64,000 nt of DNA, taken from the NCBI RefSeq assembly GCF_007671675.1, contig NZ_VCGW01000001.1, forward strand, positions 1,302,001 through 1,366,000, given 5' to 3'. The position numbers were made by a program, and so were the translations under genes. The notes beneath the pieces were generated by a model, which saw only the letters and a program-made list of their open reading frames with translations, searched no databases and had not been told where the DNA came from. Source of the stretch: Marinobacter maritimus (GTDB taxonomy: Bacteria > Pseudomonadota > Gammaproteobacteria > Pseudomonadales > Oleiphilaceae). Positions 33,987 through 43,009 of the stretch are shown in pieces. How positions within the stretch are numbered: position 1 is the first letter of the stretch; each line of letters begins with the position of its first letter.

Positions 33987-35276
33987 ATGTCCAATGAATC
34001 TCTGCATCACCGTCGCGCAGCAGCCATGGCTCAGGGCCAAGGCGCATTGCACCCGGTATACGTAGACAAAGCGCTTAATGCTGAAATATGGGATGTCGAA
34101 GGCAATCGTTTTATTGATCTGGGCGCAGGTATTGCTGTCAACAACACCGGCCACAGCCATCCGCGCATTCAAGCGGCCGTTCAGGCGCAGGTAGAGCGCT
34201 TCAGCCACACCTGTCTGATGGTCACGCCTTATGAGTCAGCCGTCGATCTGGCCGAAAAACTCAATGCCATCGCACCAGGAGACACGCCAAAGAAAAGTAT
34301 CTTTGTAACCACCGGCGCAGAAGCGGTTGAAAACTGTGTGAAAATTGCCCGTTCATACACCGGGCGCCCTGGCGTTATTGCCTTCAAGGGCGGTTTTCAT
34401 GGCCGTACCAACCTGACAATGGGGCTCACGGGCAAGGTTAAACCTTACAAGGTCGGCTTCGGCCCGTTCCCGGGCGAGATCTACCATGCACCCTTCCCCA
34501 ATGCTTATCACGGCGTCTCGGTTGAAGAGTCCCTGCAAGCCCTTGATGATTTGTTTGTGTGCGATATCGAGCCGAATCGGGTCGCAGCTATTATTATCGA
34601 GCCTGTTCAGGGTGAAGGTGGTTTCTACCATGCCCCCGCAGAATTCCTGCAGGCCTTGCGCCAGCGCTGCGATGATCACGGCATCCTGCTGATTGCCGAT
34701 GAAATCCAGACCGGCTTTGCTCGCACCGGCCGGATGTTTGCAATCGAATACGCCAACGTTGAGCCAGACCTGATGACCATGGCCAAGGGCATTGCCGGCG
34801 GCTTCCCGATCGCAGCCGTTGTGGGCAAGGCTGAGATTATGGACCAGCCAGCACCCGGCGGTCTTGGCGGCACCTACGGTGGCTCTCCGATCGGCTGCGT
34901 AGCTGCGCTTGCAGTACTGGATATTATCGAGGAAGAACAACTGTGTGAACGTGCGCTGCAGATTGGCAAGCGGCTCACCGGGCGACTCAGGCAGCTGCAA
35001 TCATGCTTCCCACAACGCATCGGAGACGTACGCAACCTGGGTGCCATGATCGCTATGGAGCTGGTGGTTGACGGTGATGTTAACCGGCCCGACCCGGAGC
35101 TGACCAAAGCCGTTGTTACCGAGGCCGCCAAAGCGGGTGTGATTCTTCTGTCCTGCGGTATCCGCGGCAACGTGATTCGCTTCCTGCCAGCGTTGACGAT
35201 CAGCGATGCGTTGATTGATGAAAGTATGGACATTCTCGACTCATGTTTTTCCGCTCTTAGCGGAAGCAGTGACTAA
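33987..35276 (+). CDS. gabT: 4-aminobutyrate-2-oxoglutarate transaminase
   Basis: 429 residues, a class III aminotransferase. The PLP lysine is in MTMAKGIAGGFPIAAV (about residue 268) and the phosphate-binding TTGAEAVENCVKIAR is at about 110. It transfers the amino group of GABA to 2-oxoglutarate, giving succinate semialdehyde for gabD. A GGAGA precedes ATG 33987; the ATG at 33972 lies inside that region and is not favoured. A strong terminator follows 19 bp after the stop. Confidence 0.93.
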   Translation: MSNESLHHRRAAAMAQGQGALHPVYVDKALNAEIWDVEGNRFIDLGAGIAVNNTGHSHPRIQAAVQAQVERFSHTCLMVTPYESAVDLAEKLNAIAPGDTPKKSIFVTTGAEAVENCVKIARSYTGRPGVIAFKGGFHGRTNLTMGLTGKVKPYKVGFGPFPGEIYHAPFPNAYHGVSVEESLQALDDLFVCDIEPNRVAAIIIEPVQGEGGFYHAPAEFLQALRQRCDDHGILLIADEIQTGFARTGRMFAIEYANVEPDLMTMAKGIAGGFPIAAVVGKAEIMDQPAPGGLGGTYGGSPIGCVAALAVLDIIEEEQLCERALQIGKRLTGRLRQLQSCFPQRIGDVRNLGAMIAMELVVDGDVNRPDPELTKAVVTEAAKAGVILLSCGIRGNVIRFLPALTISDALIDESMDILDSCFSALSGSSD

Positions 35277-35294
35277 ACGATCTGAAGTACCTTT

Positions 35295-35319
35295 GGCGCC
35301 TTCGGGCGCCTTTTTTTTT
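35295..35319 (+). terminator. Rho-independent terminator of gabDT
   Basis: Stem GGCGCC-TTCG-GGCGCC followed by nine T residues, directly after gabT. Confidence 0.9.
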
Positions 35320-35325
35320 GCAAAA

Positions 35326-35343
35326 TATACCTTGGGGGGTATA
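35326..35343. promoter_or_regulatory. TATACC-N6-GGTATA operator (copy 1)
   Basis: TATACC-TTGGGG-GGTATA, 73 bp upstream of the puuB-like start. It shares arms and spacing with copies at 40602 and 44561, all in front of putrescine catabolism genes. Confidence 0.65.
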
Positions 35344-35415
35344 TAGGCGCCCATAGCGAGCTCGTAATGTTGTCGTAACTGCCCAATAACTCAAAGCCAT
35401 TCCGGGAGCGACACC

Positions 35416-36699
35416 TTGCTGACACCATCTCACCCCAATTCCTACTATGCAGCTTCCGCTAATGACACACGGATGCGACCGCCGCTACAGGAAAATGTTA
35501 AAGCAGATATTTGCGTTATCGGCGCCGGTTACACCGGTATGTCGACCGCCCTGCACCTCGCGGAAAATGGCTACAAGGTTATCGTCCTGGAAGGCAGCAG
35601 AATAGGCTTCGGCGCGTCTGGCCGTAATGGCGGACAGATCGTTAACAGCTACAGCCGTGATGTTGATTTCATAGAGAAACACTACGGCAAACACGCCGGC
35701 GCCGAGATGGGCGAGATGGCCTTTGAGGGCGGTCGTATCATTCGCCGATTTGTTGAACAGTACGATATTAAATGCGACCTGAAGCCAGGCGGTATCTTCG
35801 CAGCTTGTAACAAGCGCCAGCTCTCGGAGCTTGAAGCAAAGAAAACGCTGTGGGAATCCCATGGCCACATGGGCATGAAACTTCTCGATAAAGAGCAGCT
35901 TAAATCCTACGTGGGCTCGGATCGTTATGTTGGTGCTTTGCTGGACAATACGGGCGGTCATTTTCACCCTCTGAACCTTGTACTCGGTGAAGCGGCAGCA
36001 TTCGAGTCGCTCGGAGGTACCATTTATGAAGGTTCACCGGCCATCAGCGTTCAGGAAGGCGCAATGGCCGTTGTAAAAACAGAATTCGGCAGCGTGACTG
36101 CGGATTACGTTGTGGTAGCGGGTAACGCTTACCTTAATGGCCTTATCCCAAAACTCGAATCCAGGGCAATACCCTGCGGAACCCAGGTGGTTGCTACTGA
36201 ACCACTGCCCGAAAAGGTTCAGAAGCGTTTACTGCCGAAAGACAATTGCATAGAAGACTGCAACTACCTGCTTGATTATTACCGACTGTCCGGCGATGGC
36301 CGCCTCATCTATGGCGGCGGCGTGACCTATGGCGCGCGTGAACCAGACAAAATCGAATCTTTGATAATGCCGAACATACTCAAGACATACCCGGAACTGA
36401 AAGGCGTGAAAATTGATTACGCATGGACAGGCAACTTCCTGCTCACTCTGATGCGCTTACCCCAGCTGGGCCGCATCGGCGGTAACATTTTTTATGCTCA
36501 GGGTTACAGCGGTCACGGCGTGACCTGCTCCCATCTTGCCGGGAAAGTCCTAAGTGATGCCATCCGTGGCCAGGCCGAACGCTTTGACGTATTTGCAGGC
36601 TTACCCCAATACAACTTCCCGGGTGGTCGCCTTTTCCGCATTCCACTGACCGCTCTGGGGGCATGGTATTACAACTTGCGCGACCAGCTTGGCGTGTAA
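35416..36699 (+). CDS. puuB: FAD oxidoreductase, gamma-glutamylputrescine oxidase type
   Basis: 427 residues. N-terminal FAD-binding ADICVIGAGYTGMSTALHL (about 31) and a DAO-type fold with GFGASGRNGGQ. It resembles PuuB, which oxidises gamma-glutamylputrescine to the aldehyde with release of ammonia and H2O2. The start is a TTG at 35416 preceded by GGGAG; I see no better start. It is preceded by a TATACC operator copy, consistent with a place in the polyamine regulon. The exact substrate is inferred from context. Confidence 0.87.
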   Translation: MLTPSHPNSYYAASANDTRMRPPLQENVKADICVIGAGYTGMSTALHLAENGYKVIVLEGSRIGFGASGRNGGQIVNSYSRDVDFIEKHYGKHAGAEMGEMAFEGGRIIRRFVEQYDIKCDLKPGGIFAACNKRQLSELEAKKTLWESHGHMGMKLLDKEQLKSYVGSDRYVGALLDNTGGHFHPLNLVLGEAAAFESLGGTIYEGSPAISVQEGAMAVVKTEFGSVTADYVVVAGNAYLNGLIPKLESRAIPCGTQVVATEPLPEKVQKRLLPKDNCIEDCNYLLDYYRLSGDGRLIYGGGVTYGAREPDKIESLIMPNILKTYPELKGVKIDYAWTGNFLLTLMRLPQLGRIGGNIFYAQGYSGHGVTCSHLAGKVLSDAIRGQAERFDVFAGLPQYNFPGGRLFRIPLTALGAWYYNLRDQLGV

Positions 36700-36801
36700 T
36701 AAGTCGCGACGTCACTGACACAACCAATAAGAAGTACTCCTAAATGCCTGCGGTGAAGCCAGCACCGCGTTTTCCCAAAACAACAAAATACGGGTATCAA
36801 A

Positions 36802-38316
36802 ATGTCTCAGAACACCATAGAAACAGCAGGTGCGTTTTCGCCTTTGGAACAAGAAACCATTGAGAGCCCGAGGCGTGGGCCAATCTACTCATTATTCTTC
36901 TACGGCTCGATCATGGCGGGTTTCGCTTACCTGTCCACGCAGTATGCTGATGGAGAATCCTACGGCTTCGTCAGCCTTCTCCCTTCTTTATTGATCATAT
37001 TCGCAGCGATTAAAACCAAAAAACCGCTGGAGTCTCTTTTCGCGGGTGTTATTGCCGGGCTTCTATTGCTTGAACCTACCGCACTCATCACCAGCCTTGG
37101 CGACATTTCCATGGGCGTTGTGCAGAACGAGACCATCGCCTGGATCGTTCTGGTTTGCGGAATGATGGGCGGGCTGATCAACATACTGGAACGCGGCGGC
37201 AGTGTCCTGAGCTTTGGTGAGCTTCTTGCCAAGCGCATCAAAACCAGGCACGGGACAATGCTTACAACCTCGTTCCTCGGCCTGGCTGTTTTTATAGATG
37301 ACTACCTGAACTCACTGGCGGTTTCCGCCTCTATGAAGAACCTTACTGATCGCTTCAGGATTTCCCGCGAAAAGCTGGCATTTCTCGTGGATTCCACGGC
37401 CGCACCTGTCTGTATTCTTGTGCCACTGTCTACCTGGGCCGTTTATTTCGGTGCCTTGCTTGAAGAAAACGGTGCGGTGCCTGATGGCCAGGGCATGTCC
37501 CTCTACATTGAGTCCATTCCTTATATGGCGTATGGCTGGGCTGCTCTGATCGTTGTCATGCTGGTTGCAACCGGCATTCTGAAGGATTTTGGGCCCATGA
37601 AGGCTGCAGAGCAGCGCGCCAAAAATGGTCAGCCAATTCCAGAGGGTGTCGAAGCAATCGGTTTTGATACATCGCACATCCAACGTCCGCCTATGATGGT
37701 GGGATTGATGAACTTTATCCTGCCGATGGCGGTGCTGATTGCAGCCAGCGTCTACTACGACATTGATCTGCTGCTTGGGGCTCTGGTTGCTTCCGGCTTC
37801 ACCATGGCGCTGTATTTTATCCAGCGCCTGATGACCTTCGGTCAACTCGCCGATGCCATGCTGGATGGTTTCAAAGTGATGCTCCATCCAATTGCGGTGG
37901 TTGCCGCTGGCTTCATGATTAAAGAGATCAATGATCAGCTCGGCATGACCTCCTACATTATCGAGTCTGTGGCACCGTACCTGTCAAAAGAGCTTTTACC
38001 GGCATTCGTTTTTGTCACCATGGCTGCGGTTGTTTTTGCTACGGGTTCAAGCTGGGGTGTGTTCGTCGTATCCATCCCGATTGTGATTCCGATGGCGCAA
38101 TCCATGGATATGTCCATGCCGTTGACAGTGGGCGCGCTGCTTTCTGCATCGGCGTTTGGAAGTCACGCCTGTTTCTTCAGTGACTCGACTGTATTGTCGT
38201 CTACAGGATCTGGCTGCACACCTATGCAACATGCACTGACCCAGTTTCCCTATGCCATGATCGGCGCGGGCCTGGCGTTCGTTTCCTTTATTATCATGGG
38301 ATACGCTGTAACCTGA
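36802..38316 (+). CDS. NhaC-family Na+/H+ antiporter-like carrier
   Basis: 504 residues with about eleven membrane helices and NhaC-family motifs, such as GLAVFIDDYLNSLAVSASM and STAAPVCILVPLSTW. It sits 102 bp after puuB between polyamine genes, the place where a putrescine permease (PuuP) would be expected. It may take up putrescine or a diamine in exchange for Na+ or H+, or it may just balance ions; the family includes both kinds. A terminator follows. Confidence 0.85.
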   Translation: MSQNTIETAGAFSPLEQETIESPRRGPIYSLFFYGSIMAGFAYLSTQYADGESYGFVSLLPSLLIIFAAIKTKKPLESLFAGVIAGLLLLEPTALITSLGDISMGVVQNETIAWIVLVCGMMGGLINILERGGSVLSFGELLAKRIKTRHGTMLTTSFLGLAVFIDDYLNSLAVSASMKNLTDRFRISREKLAFLVDSTAAPVCILVPLSTWAVYFGALLEENGAVPDGQGMSLYIESIPYMAYGWAALIVVMLVATGILKDFGPMKAAEQRAKNGQPIPEGVEAIGFDTSHIQRPPMMVGLMNFILPMAVLIAASVYYDIDLLLGALVASGFTMALYFIQRLMTFGQLADAMLDGFKVMLHPIAVVAAGFMIKEINDQLGMTSYIIESVAPYLSKELLPAFVFVTMAAVVFATGSSWGVFVVSIPIVIPMAQSMDMSMPLTVGALLSASAFGSHACFFSDSTVLSSTGSGCTPMQHALTQFPYAMIGAGLAFVSFIIMGYAVT

Positions 38317-38332
38317 TCTGCTTTGTGGAAAC

Positions 38333-38366
38333 AAAAAGGGGCAGACCCTGGGTTCTGCCCCTTTTT
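38333..38366. terminator. Bidirectional terminator
   Basis: A 13-bp stem AAAAAGGGGCAGA/TCTGCCCCTTTTT, with A tract on one side and T tract on the other, lies between the convergent NhaC-like and amidotransferase genes. Confidence 0.88.
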
Positions 38367-38404
38367 GTTTCTGCTCTCAGTACAAGCAGTCTCTAGTCTT
38401 ACGC

Positions 38405-39181
38405 TCAGCTTTTCGAGGTCTCGTGCACATCAGCACCGGCAACATCTTGCTGAATCGACTTACCACGCAGCAGGAAGCCCGCCATCCAGTGTGCAATGGC
38501 GATTGAATCCGTAGCGGCCGCAGGCACCGCCAGGCCTTCCAATGCCTGATCCGCCTTACCTTCCGGAACAGACTTACCCCGCAGGTATTCAACAAGACGG
38601 GTTTCAAAGGTGACATCAAATTCCGGGTGCGCCTGAAAGGTCAGGATACGGTCATCGTACTGCAGTGCTGCGAACGGACAGAACGACGAATAGGCCAACA
38701 CCTTCGCTGAATCAGGCTTTACCAAAACCTGATCCTGATGCATTGCACTGAGGGTGAAACTGCTCATGCCCGCATCAAGTCCTTCTGCATCCGGGACCAT
38801 TTCGTAACGGTGCAGCCCCACTCCCCAACCGCCAGGGTATTTGTTGACGTCACCACCAAAAGCCTCCGCAATGATCTGATGACCAAAACAGATGCCCACC
38901 GTGGGGAGATTGGCATCGTAGATCTCGAGAATCAGCGATTTCAGGCGCCGCATCCAGGGGAGGTCCTCGTACACGTTGGCTTTTGACCCCGTCACGATCC
39001 AGGCATCGCAGTCCTTGGCCGAGGCTGGAAAAACACCGTCGCGAACGTCGAAAGTGACATAGTCAAAAGTAAAACCTGCTTGTCTGAACAAGCTTTTGCA
39101 CATATCGGCATAAGAGCCGAATTCAGGAAGCAGGTCGTCCGGTGTAATGCCGGCAGCCAGAATACCAATTTTTAAACTCAT
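38405..39181 (-). CDS. Class I glutamine amidotransferase (puuD-like context)
   Basis: 258 residues with the class I amidotransferase triad: cysteine in TVGICFGHQIIAEAFGG (about residue 97) and histidine and glutamate in FQAHPEFD (about 190). It follows puuA by 15 bp in the same direction and likely plays the role of PuuD, which cleaves gamma-glutamyl-GABA to GABA and glutamate. The sequence belongs to the GMP-synthase-like amidotransferase branch rather than the classical peptidase C26 PuuD type. Confidence 0.8.
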   Translation of the reverse strand: MSLKIGILAAGITPDDLLPEFGSYADMCKSLFRQAGFTFDYVTFDVRDGVFPASAKDCDAWIVTGSKANVYEDLPWMRRLKSLILEIYDANLPTVGICFGHQIIAEAFGGDVNKYPGGWGVGLHRYEMVPDAEGLDAGMSSFTLSAMHQDQVLVKPDSAKVLAYSSFCPFAALQYDDRILTFQAHPEFDVTFETRLVEYLRGKSVPEGKADQALEGLAVPAAATDSIAIAHWMAGFLLRGKSIQQDVAGADVHETSKS

Positions 39182-39196
39182 CCGGATTCTCCAGGC

Positions 39197-40531
39197 TTAT
39201 AGCAGCCCCAAGTAAGCTTCATATTCTACGTCAGTAATGCGCTCGTTCAGCAGTCGCTGCTCCTGGCGTTTCACGGCCGTGTAGACTCGCTGGAAGTCTT
39301 CGCCGAGATACTCACGCAGTACCTCGCTATGTTCGAAAGCATCCGTCGCACCTTCCCATCTGTTCGGCAACGCCAGGGACTCATCACTCTCGCCGTAGGC
39401 ATCACCTTCAACGGGCTCGATGGGCTCAAGTTTGTTTTCAATGCCATAAAGAGCACCCGCAAGCACCGATGCAAGAACCAGGTAAGGGTTAGCGTCTGCG
39501 CCAGCTACCCGGTGCTCAATCCTTCGAGCGACACCGGGGCTTTCGGGTATCCGCAGTGCAACCGTCCGGTTCTCATAGCCCCAGCTCGCAAACGTTGGAG
39601 CGTGAGCGCCGGGCATGAACCGACGGTAGGAATTCTGGTTCGGCGCGAGGGTCAGCATGGTGTCAGGCATCGTTTCCATCATACCGGCAACAGCTTGCTT
39701 CATCATGGTACTACCCTGCTCTGTGCCGTCATCAAACACGTTTTCACCCACTTCGTTCAGCAGACTGAAATGAACGTGAAATCCGTTACCACTCTGGTCG
39801 GCATAGGGCTTGGCCATAAACGTTGCGGCATAACCATGCCCTCGGGAAACCCCACGGACCAGGCGTTTGAACAGGATTGCCTGATCGGCAGCCGACAAGG
39901 GATCGTCCACGTGATTCAGATTTATCTCGAACTGGCCGGGGCCCATCTCCGCAATAATGGTATCTGCCTCTACACCCTGAATTTCGCAGGCCTGGCGGAT
40001 ATCTGCAAAGAAAGCGGAAAACCCGTCCATTTCCTCTACGCCATAACCCTCGGTGTTGGCCAGACGCCGACCTCCATCGGCTAAAAGCGGCGGAATCGGT
40101 CGCTGTGTCGTCTCCGATTCACCATCCATCAGGTAAAACTCCAGCTCGGTAGCCATTACCGGGCGAAGCCCCTTCGCCTTGAAGCGATCAACCACACGCT
40201 TGAGCACCTGCCGCGGATCCGCTTCAAACGCAGCGCCGTCCGGGTTATGCATCATCGCCAGTACCTGCTCTCGGGGACTTTCCGCCCAGGGCACAGGAAC
40301 CGCTTTATCGCTCACCGGCAGGCAAATACCATCGCTATCCCCGGTTTCAAAAACCAATCCATTATCAAGAACGTCAGCGCCCCAGAAATCAAAACCGACA
40401 ACGGATCTGGGAAGCTTTACGCCTTCCTTCATGACCTTTTTCATTGCAGGGGCGGGGATCCGCTTGCCACGTAAATTACCGTTCAGGTCGGTAATAAAGA
40501 AGTCGAACTCAGTCTTTTTATTAGCTGTCAT
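39197..40531 (-). CDS. puuA: Gamma-glutamylpolyamine synthetase (glutamine synthetase family)
   Basis: 444 residues with glutamine-synthetase fold: catalytic-site motifs VMATELEFYLM, AEMGPGQFEINL (about 200) and NQNSYRRFMPG, and FHVHFSL. Members of this branch join glutamate to putrescine or another polyamine with ATP, the first step of the puu pathway. ATG 40531 follows CACGAG; ATG 40537 two codons earlier is possible. A TATACC operator lies between it and the divergent aminotransferase. Spermidine or cadaverine could also be a substrate. Confidence 0.9.
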   Translation of the reverse strand: MTANKKTEFDFFITDLNGNLRGKRIPAPAMKKVMKEGVKLPRSVVGFDFWGADVLDNGLVFETGDSDGICLPVSDKAVPVPWAESPREQVLAMMHNPDGAAFEADPRQVLKRVVDRFKAKGLRPVMATELEFYLMDGESETTQRPIPPLLADGGRRLANTEGYGVEEMDGFSAFFADIRQACEIQGVEADTIIAEMGPGQFEINLNHVDDPLSAADQAILFKRLVRGVSRGHGYAATFMAKPYADQSGNGFHVHFSLLNEVGENVFDDGTEQGSTMMKQAVAGMMETMPDTMLTLAPNQNSYRRFMPGAHAPTFASWGYENRTVALRIPESPGVARRIEHRVAGADANPYLVLASVLAGALYGIENKLEPIEPVEGDAYGESDESLALPNRWEGATDAFEHSEVLREYLGEDFQRVYTAVKRQEQRLLNERITDVEYEAYLGLL

Positions 40532-40601
40532 AAACATCTCGTGAGATTGCTGGCGTGTCTATCGATGCTGATACGCTATCGGATCGGAAACGCTCTGTAA
40601 C

Positions 40602-40619
40602 TATACCCCGGGGGGTATA
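40602..40619. promoter_or_regulatory. TATACC-N6-GGTATA operator (copy 2)
   Basis: TATACC-CCGGGG-GGTATA, 71 bp from puuA and 67 bp from spuC. It sits in the middle of this divergent promoter region and could control both. Confidence 0.7.
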
Positions 40620-40685
40620 TCCATCATCAGTCGAACTTCCTTATGGTTCAAACGTGCTACAGACGCACACCCAAGGGAGGCCAGA

Positions 40686-42086
40686 ATGCCAAATACAATA
40701 ATCGCTCATCCAGAAGCGACCGCTGACACTATTCGCGCTGCTGACGCAGCACACCATTTACACCCGTTCACTAACAGCCATAACCTGAACATCAGGGGTG
40801 CCCGGGTTATAGAGCGGGCCAAGGGAGTTTATCTCTGGGACAGCGACGGCGAACGCCTGATCGACGGCATGGCTGGGCTCTGGTGTGTAAACCTCGGTTA
40901 TGGACGCCAGGAACTTATCGACGCAGCCCATAACCAGTTGCAAACGCTTCCTTACTACAACACCTTTTTTCAGACCACCCATGAACCGGCAACGCGGCTG
41001 GCCCAAGCAATCGCTGAAGTCACGCCTGGGGATCTGAACCACATTTTTTTTGCCAGCTCTGGTTCGGAAGCGATTGATACCATCATTCGCATGGTTCGCC
41101 ATTACTGGGCGCTGGAAGGAAAGCCATATCGCAAGATTCTGATTGGTCGTGAGAATGCCTACCATGGCAGTACCATAGCAGGCGCCAGTCTTGGTGGTAT
41201 GGCTGGCATGCACAAACAGGGTGGTCCCCTCTTGTCCGATATCCATCGCATCCGACAGCCATACTGGTACGGAGAAGGCGGTTCGATGAGTGAGGAAGCG
41301 TTCGGGATTGCCTGTGCCAAAGCACTGGAAGATAAAATTCTCGAGGTGGGCCCGGACAACGTCGCAGCCTTTGTAGGTGAACCCGTGCAGGGCGCCGGCG
41401 GGGTTATCGTACCGCCAGAAAATTACTGGCCCGAAATCCAGCGCATCTGTCGTAAATACGACGTTTTAATCGCGTCAGACGAAGTCATCTGCGGCTTTGG
41501 CCGAACAGGACACTGGTTTGGCTGCGAGTCTTTCGGTTTTCAGCCAGATATCGTGTCAATGGCCAAGGGGCTTTCGTCAGGCTACCTGCCAATTTCGGCC
41601 GTTGCAGTTGGCGATCGGATTGCGAATACCCTCATCAAGGAGGGTGGCGACTTCAATCATGGCTTCACCTATTCCGGACACCCGGTTGCAGCAGCTGTAG
41701 CATTGGAAAATATCCGTCTACTTCGCGAAGAGAATGTCGTGAGCTACGTAGCCAATACCATCGGGCCCTACTTTCAGGCCCAACTGCGTGACCGTCTTGG
41801 AAGCCACCCTTTGTGCGGCCACATTGAAGGCGTTGGCTTGCTCGCAGGGATTGCACTGGTCAAGGACCGGGATTCAAAAACCTTCTTTGGACCGGATACG
41901 GATGTTGGTACTGTGTGCCGGGATCACTGTTTCCGTAATGGCCTGATAATGCGCGCCTGCGGCAATCGGATGGTGCTTTCCCCGCCGCTGGTGATTACCC
42001 CTGCGCAAGTGGACGAAATAATAGATAAAGCCCGAAAATGTCTTGATCTGACCTACGCCGATGTAAAAAACGGAAAGCTCTTTTGA
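40686..42086 (+). CDS. spuC: Putrescine-pyruvate aminotransferase
   Basis: 466 residues, class III aminotransferase. PLP lysine in VSMAKGLSSGYLPISAV (about residue 300), GSEAIDTIIRMVRHYW at about 125 and a preceding conserved YYNTFFQTTHEP. The N-terminus and length match SpuC-type enzymes that transfer an amino group from putrescine to pyruvate, giving 4-aminobutyraldehyde. It offers a route parallel to puuAB. A clear terminator follows. Confidence 0.9.
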   Translation: MPNTIIAHPEATADTIRAADAAHHLHPFTNSHNLNIRGARVIERAKGVYLWDSDGERLIDGMAGLWCVNLGYGRQELIDAAHNQLQTLPYYNTFFQTTHEPATRLAQAIAEVTPGDLNHIFFASSGSEAIDTIIRMVRHYWALEGKPYRKILIGRENAYHGSTIAGASLGGMAGMHKQGGPLLSDIHRIRQPYWYGEGGSMSEEAFGIACAKALEDKILEVGPDNVAAFVGEPVQGAGGVIVPPENYWPEIQRICRKYDVLIASDEVICGFGRTGHWFGCESFGFQPDIVSMAKGLSSGYLPISAVAVGDRIANTLIKEGGDFNHGFTYSGHPVAAAVALENIRLLREENVVSYVANTIGPYFQAQLRDRLGSHPLCGHIEGVGLLAGIALVKDRDSKTFFGPDTDVGTVCRDHCFRNGLIMRACGNRMVLSPPLVITPAQVDEIIDKARKCLDLTYADVKNGKLF

Positions 42087-42115
42087 GCCATGCCTGGCTA
42101 CGTTCGCAGCAAGAC

Positions 42116-42139
42116 AGCCTGGCTCACGCCAGGCTTTTT
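42116..42139 (+). terminator. Rho-independent terminator after spuC
   Basis: AGCCTGGC-TCAC-GCCAGGCT followed by TTTT. The LuxR-type gene starts 37 bp downstream and so has its own promoter. Confidence 0.85.
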
Positions 42140-42175
42140 GCATAAGCTCTACAAAAACAGGGGCATGAGTAGCCA

Positions 42176-42985
42176 ATGAAAGAGCGCATCAGTCAGATTA
42201 ATGCCGGCGACAGCTGGCAAAAGAAAATTGCGGTTCTGATCGAACATCAACGCTTACGAAGCTTTCCTGTTTTACTTCAAGAGTTCCTCGCAACGTTATG
42301 TTTTTACGATACTTTCATAATGGTTACTTACAAAAAATCATTGCGCCCAATCCTGATTTACCCCACAAGCCCTGAAGAACAAAGCAGCACCCTGCGGAAA
42401 TACCTCAACCATGCTTTTGTCCTGGATCCGCTATCCCATTCGATCAAATCGGGGATCGCGCCAGGCGTTGTAAGGCTGGCAGATGTCATGCCGGACTCTT
42501 TCAAGGAGTCGGAATATTTCAACACCTGCTATAAAGATTTCGGGCTGGTGGATGAAATCAACCTGATCATCCATCTTGATGAGAAAGTAACCTGCACTCT
42601 GACACTTGGGCGCAAGGCTAGCCTGGATAGCATTTCACGTAACGAACTCAAGGCTCTTAACGATTTCTATCCGATTCTGAGTGCGCTTGTGCGGCAGTTC
42701 TGGCTGGCACAGTCGGGAGAATTTTTGCAATACGGGCGTTCTGACGGCCCGATGAAACGTGCCCTTAAAACCTTTGCCAGCGGTGTGTTAACCCAACGGG
42801 AAAGGGAAATAACCGATCTGATACTGCGGGGCCATTCGTCGCAAGCCATTGCCGACCTGCTAAAAATCAGTGCAGGAACCGTGAAGGTCCATCGTAAAAA
42901 CATCCATAACCGGCTGAATACCTCGACCCAGGCCGAGATATTCACCCAGTTTATCGCGCACCTTAACAGCCTGGACGATCACTGA
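42176..42985 (+). CDS. LuxR-type (GerE HTH) transcriptional regulator
   Basis: 269 residues. A C-terminal GerE/LuxR helix-turn-helix occupies about 205-262 (LTQREREITDLILRGHSSQAIADLL, then SAGTVKVHRKNIHNRL). The N-terminal 200 residues are not a classical acyl-homoserine lactone domain that I can recognise, nor a receiver domain. It lies in the middle of the polyamine block, beside spuC and puuC, and is the best candidate for the protein that binds the TATACC-N6-GGTATA sites. That link is by location only. Confidence 0.8.
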   Translation: MKERISQINAGDSWQKKIAVLIEHQRLRSFPVLLQEFLATLCFYDTFIMVTYKKSLRPILIYPTSPEEQSSTLRKYLNHAFVLDPLSHSIKSGIAPGVVRLADVMPDSFKESEYFNTCYKDFGLVDEINLIIHLDEKVTCTLTLGRKASLDSISRNELKALNDFYPILSALVRQFWLAQSGEFLQYGRSDGPMKRALKTFASGVLTQREREITDLILRGHSSQAIADLLKISAGTVKVHRKNIHNRLNTSTQAEIFTQFIAHLNSLDDH

Positions 42986-43009
42986 CCGCCCACCGATCAA
43001 ATCTCCCGA

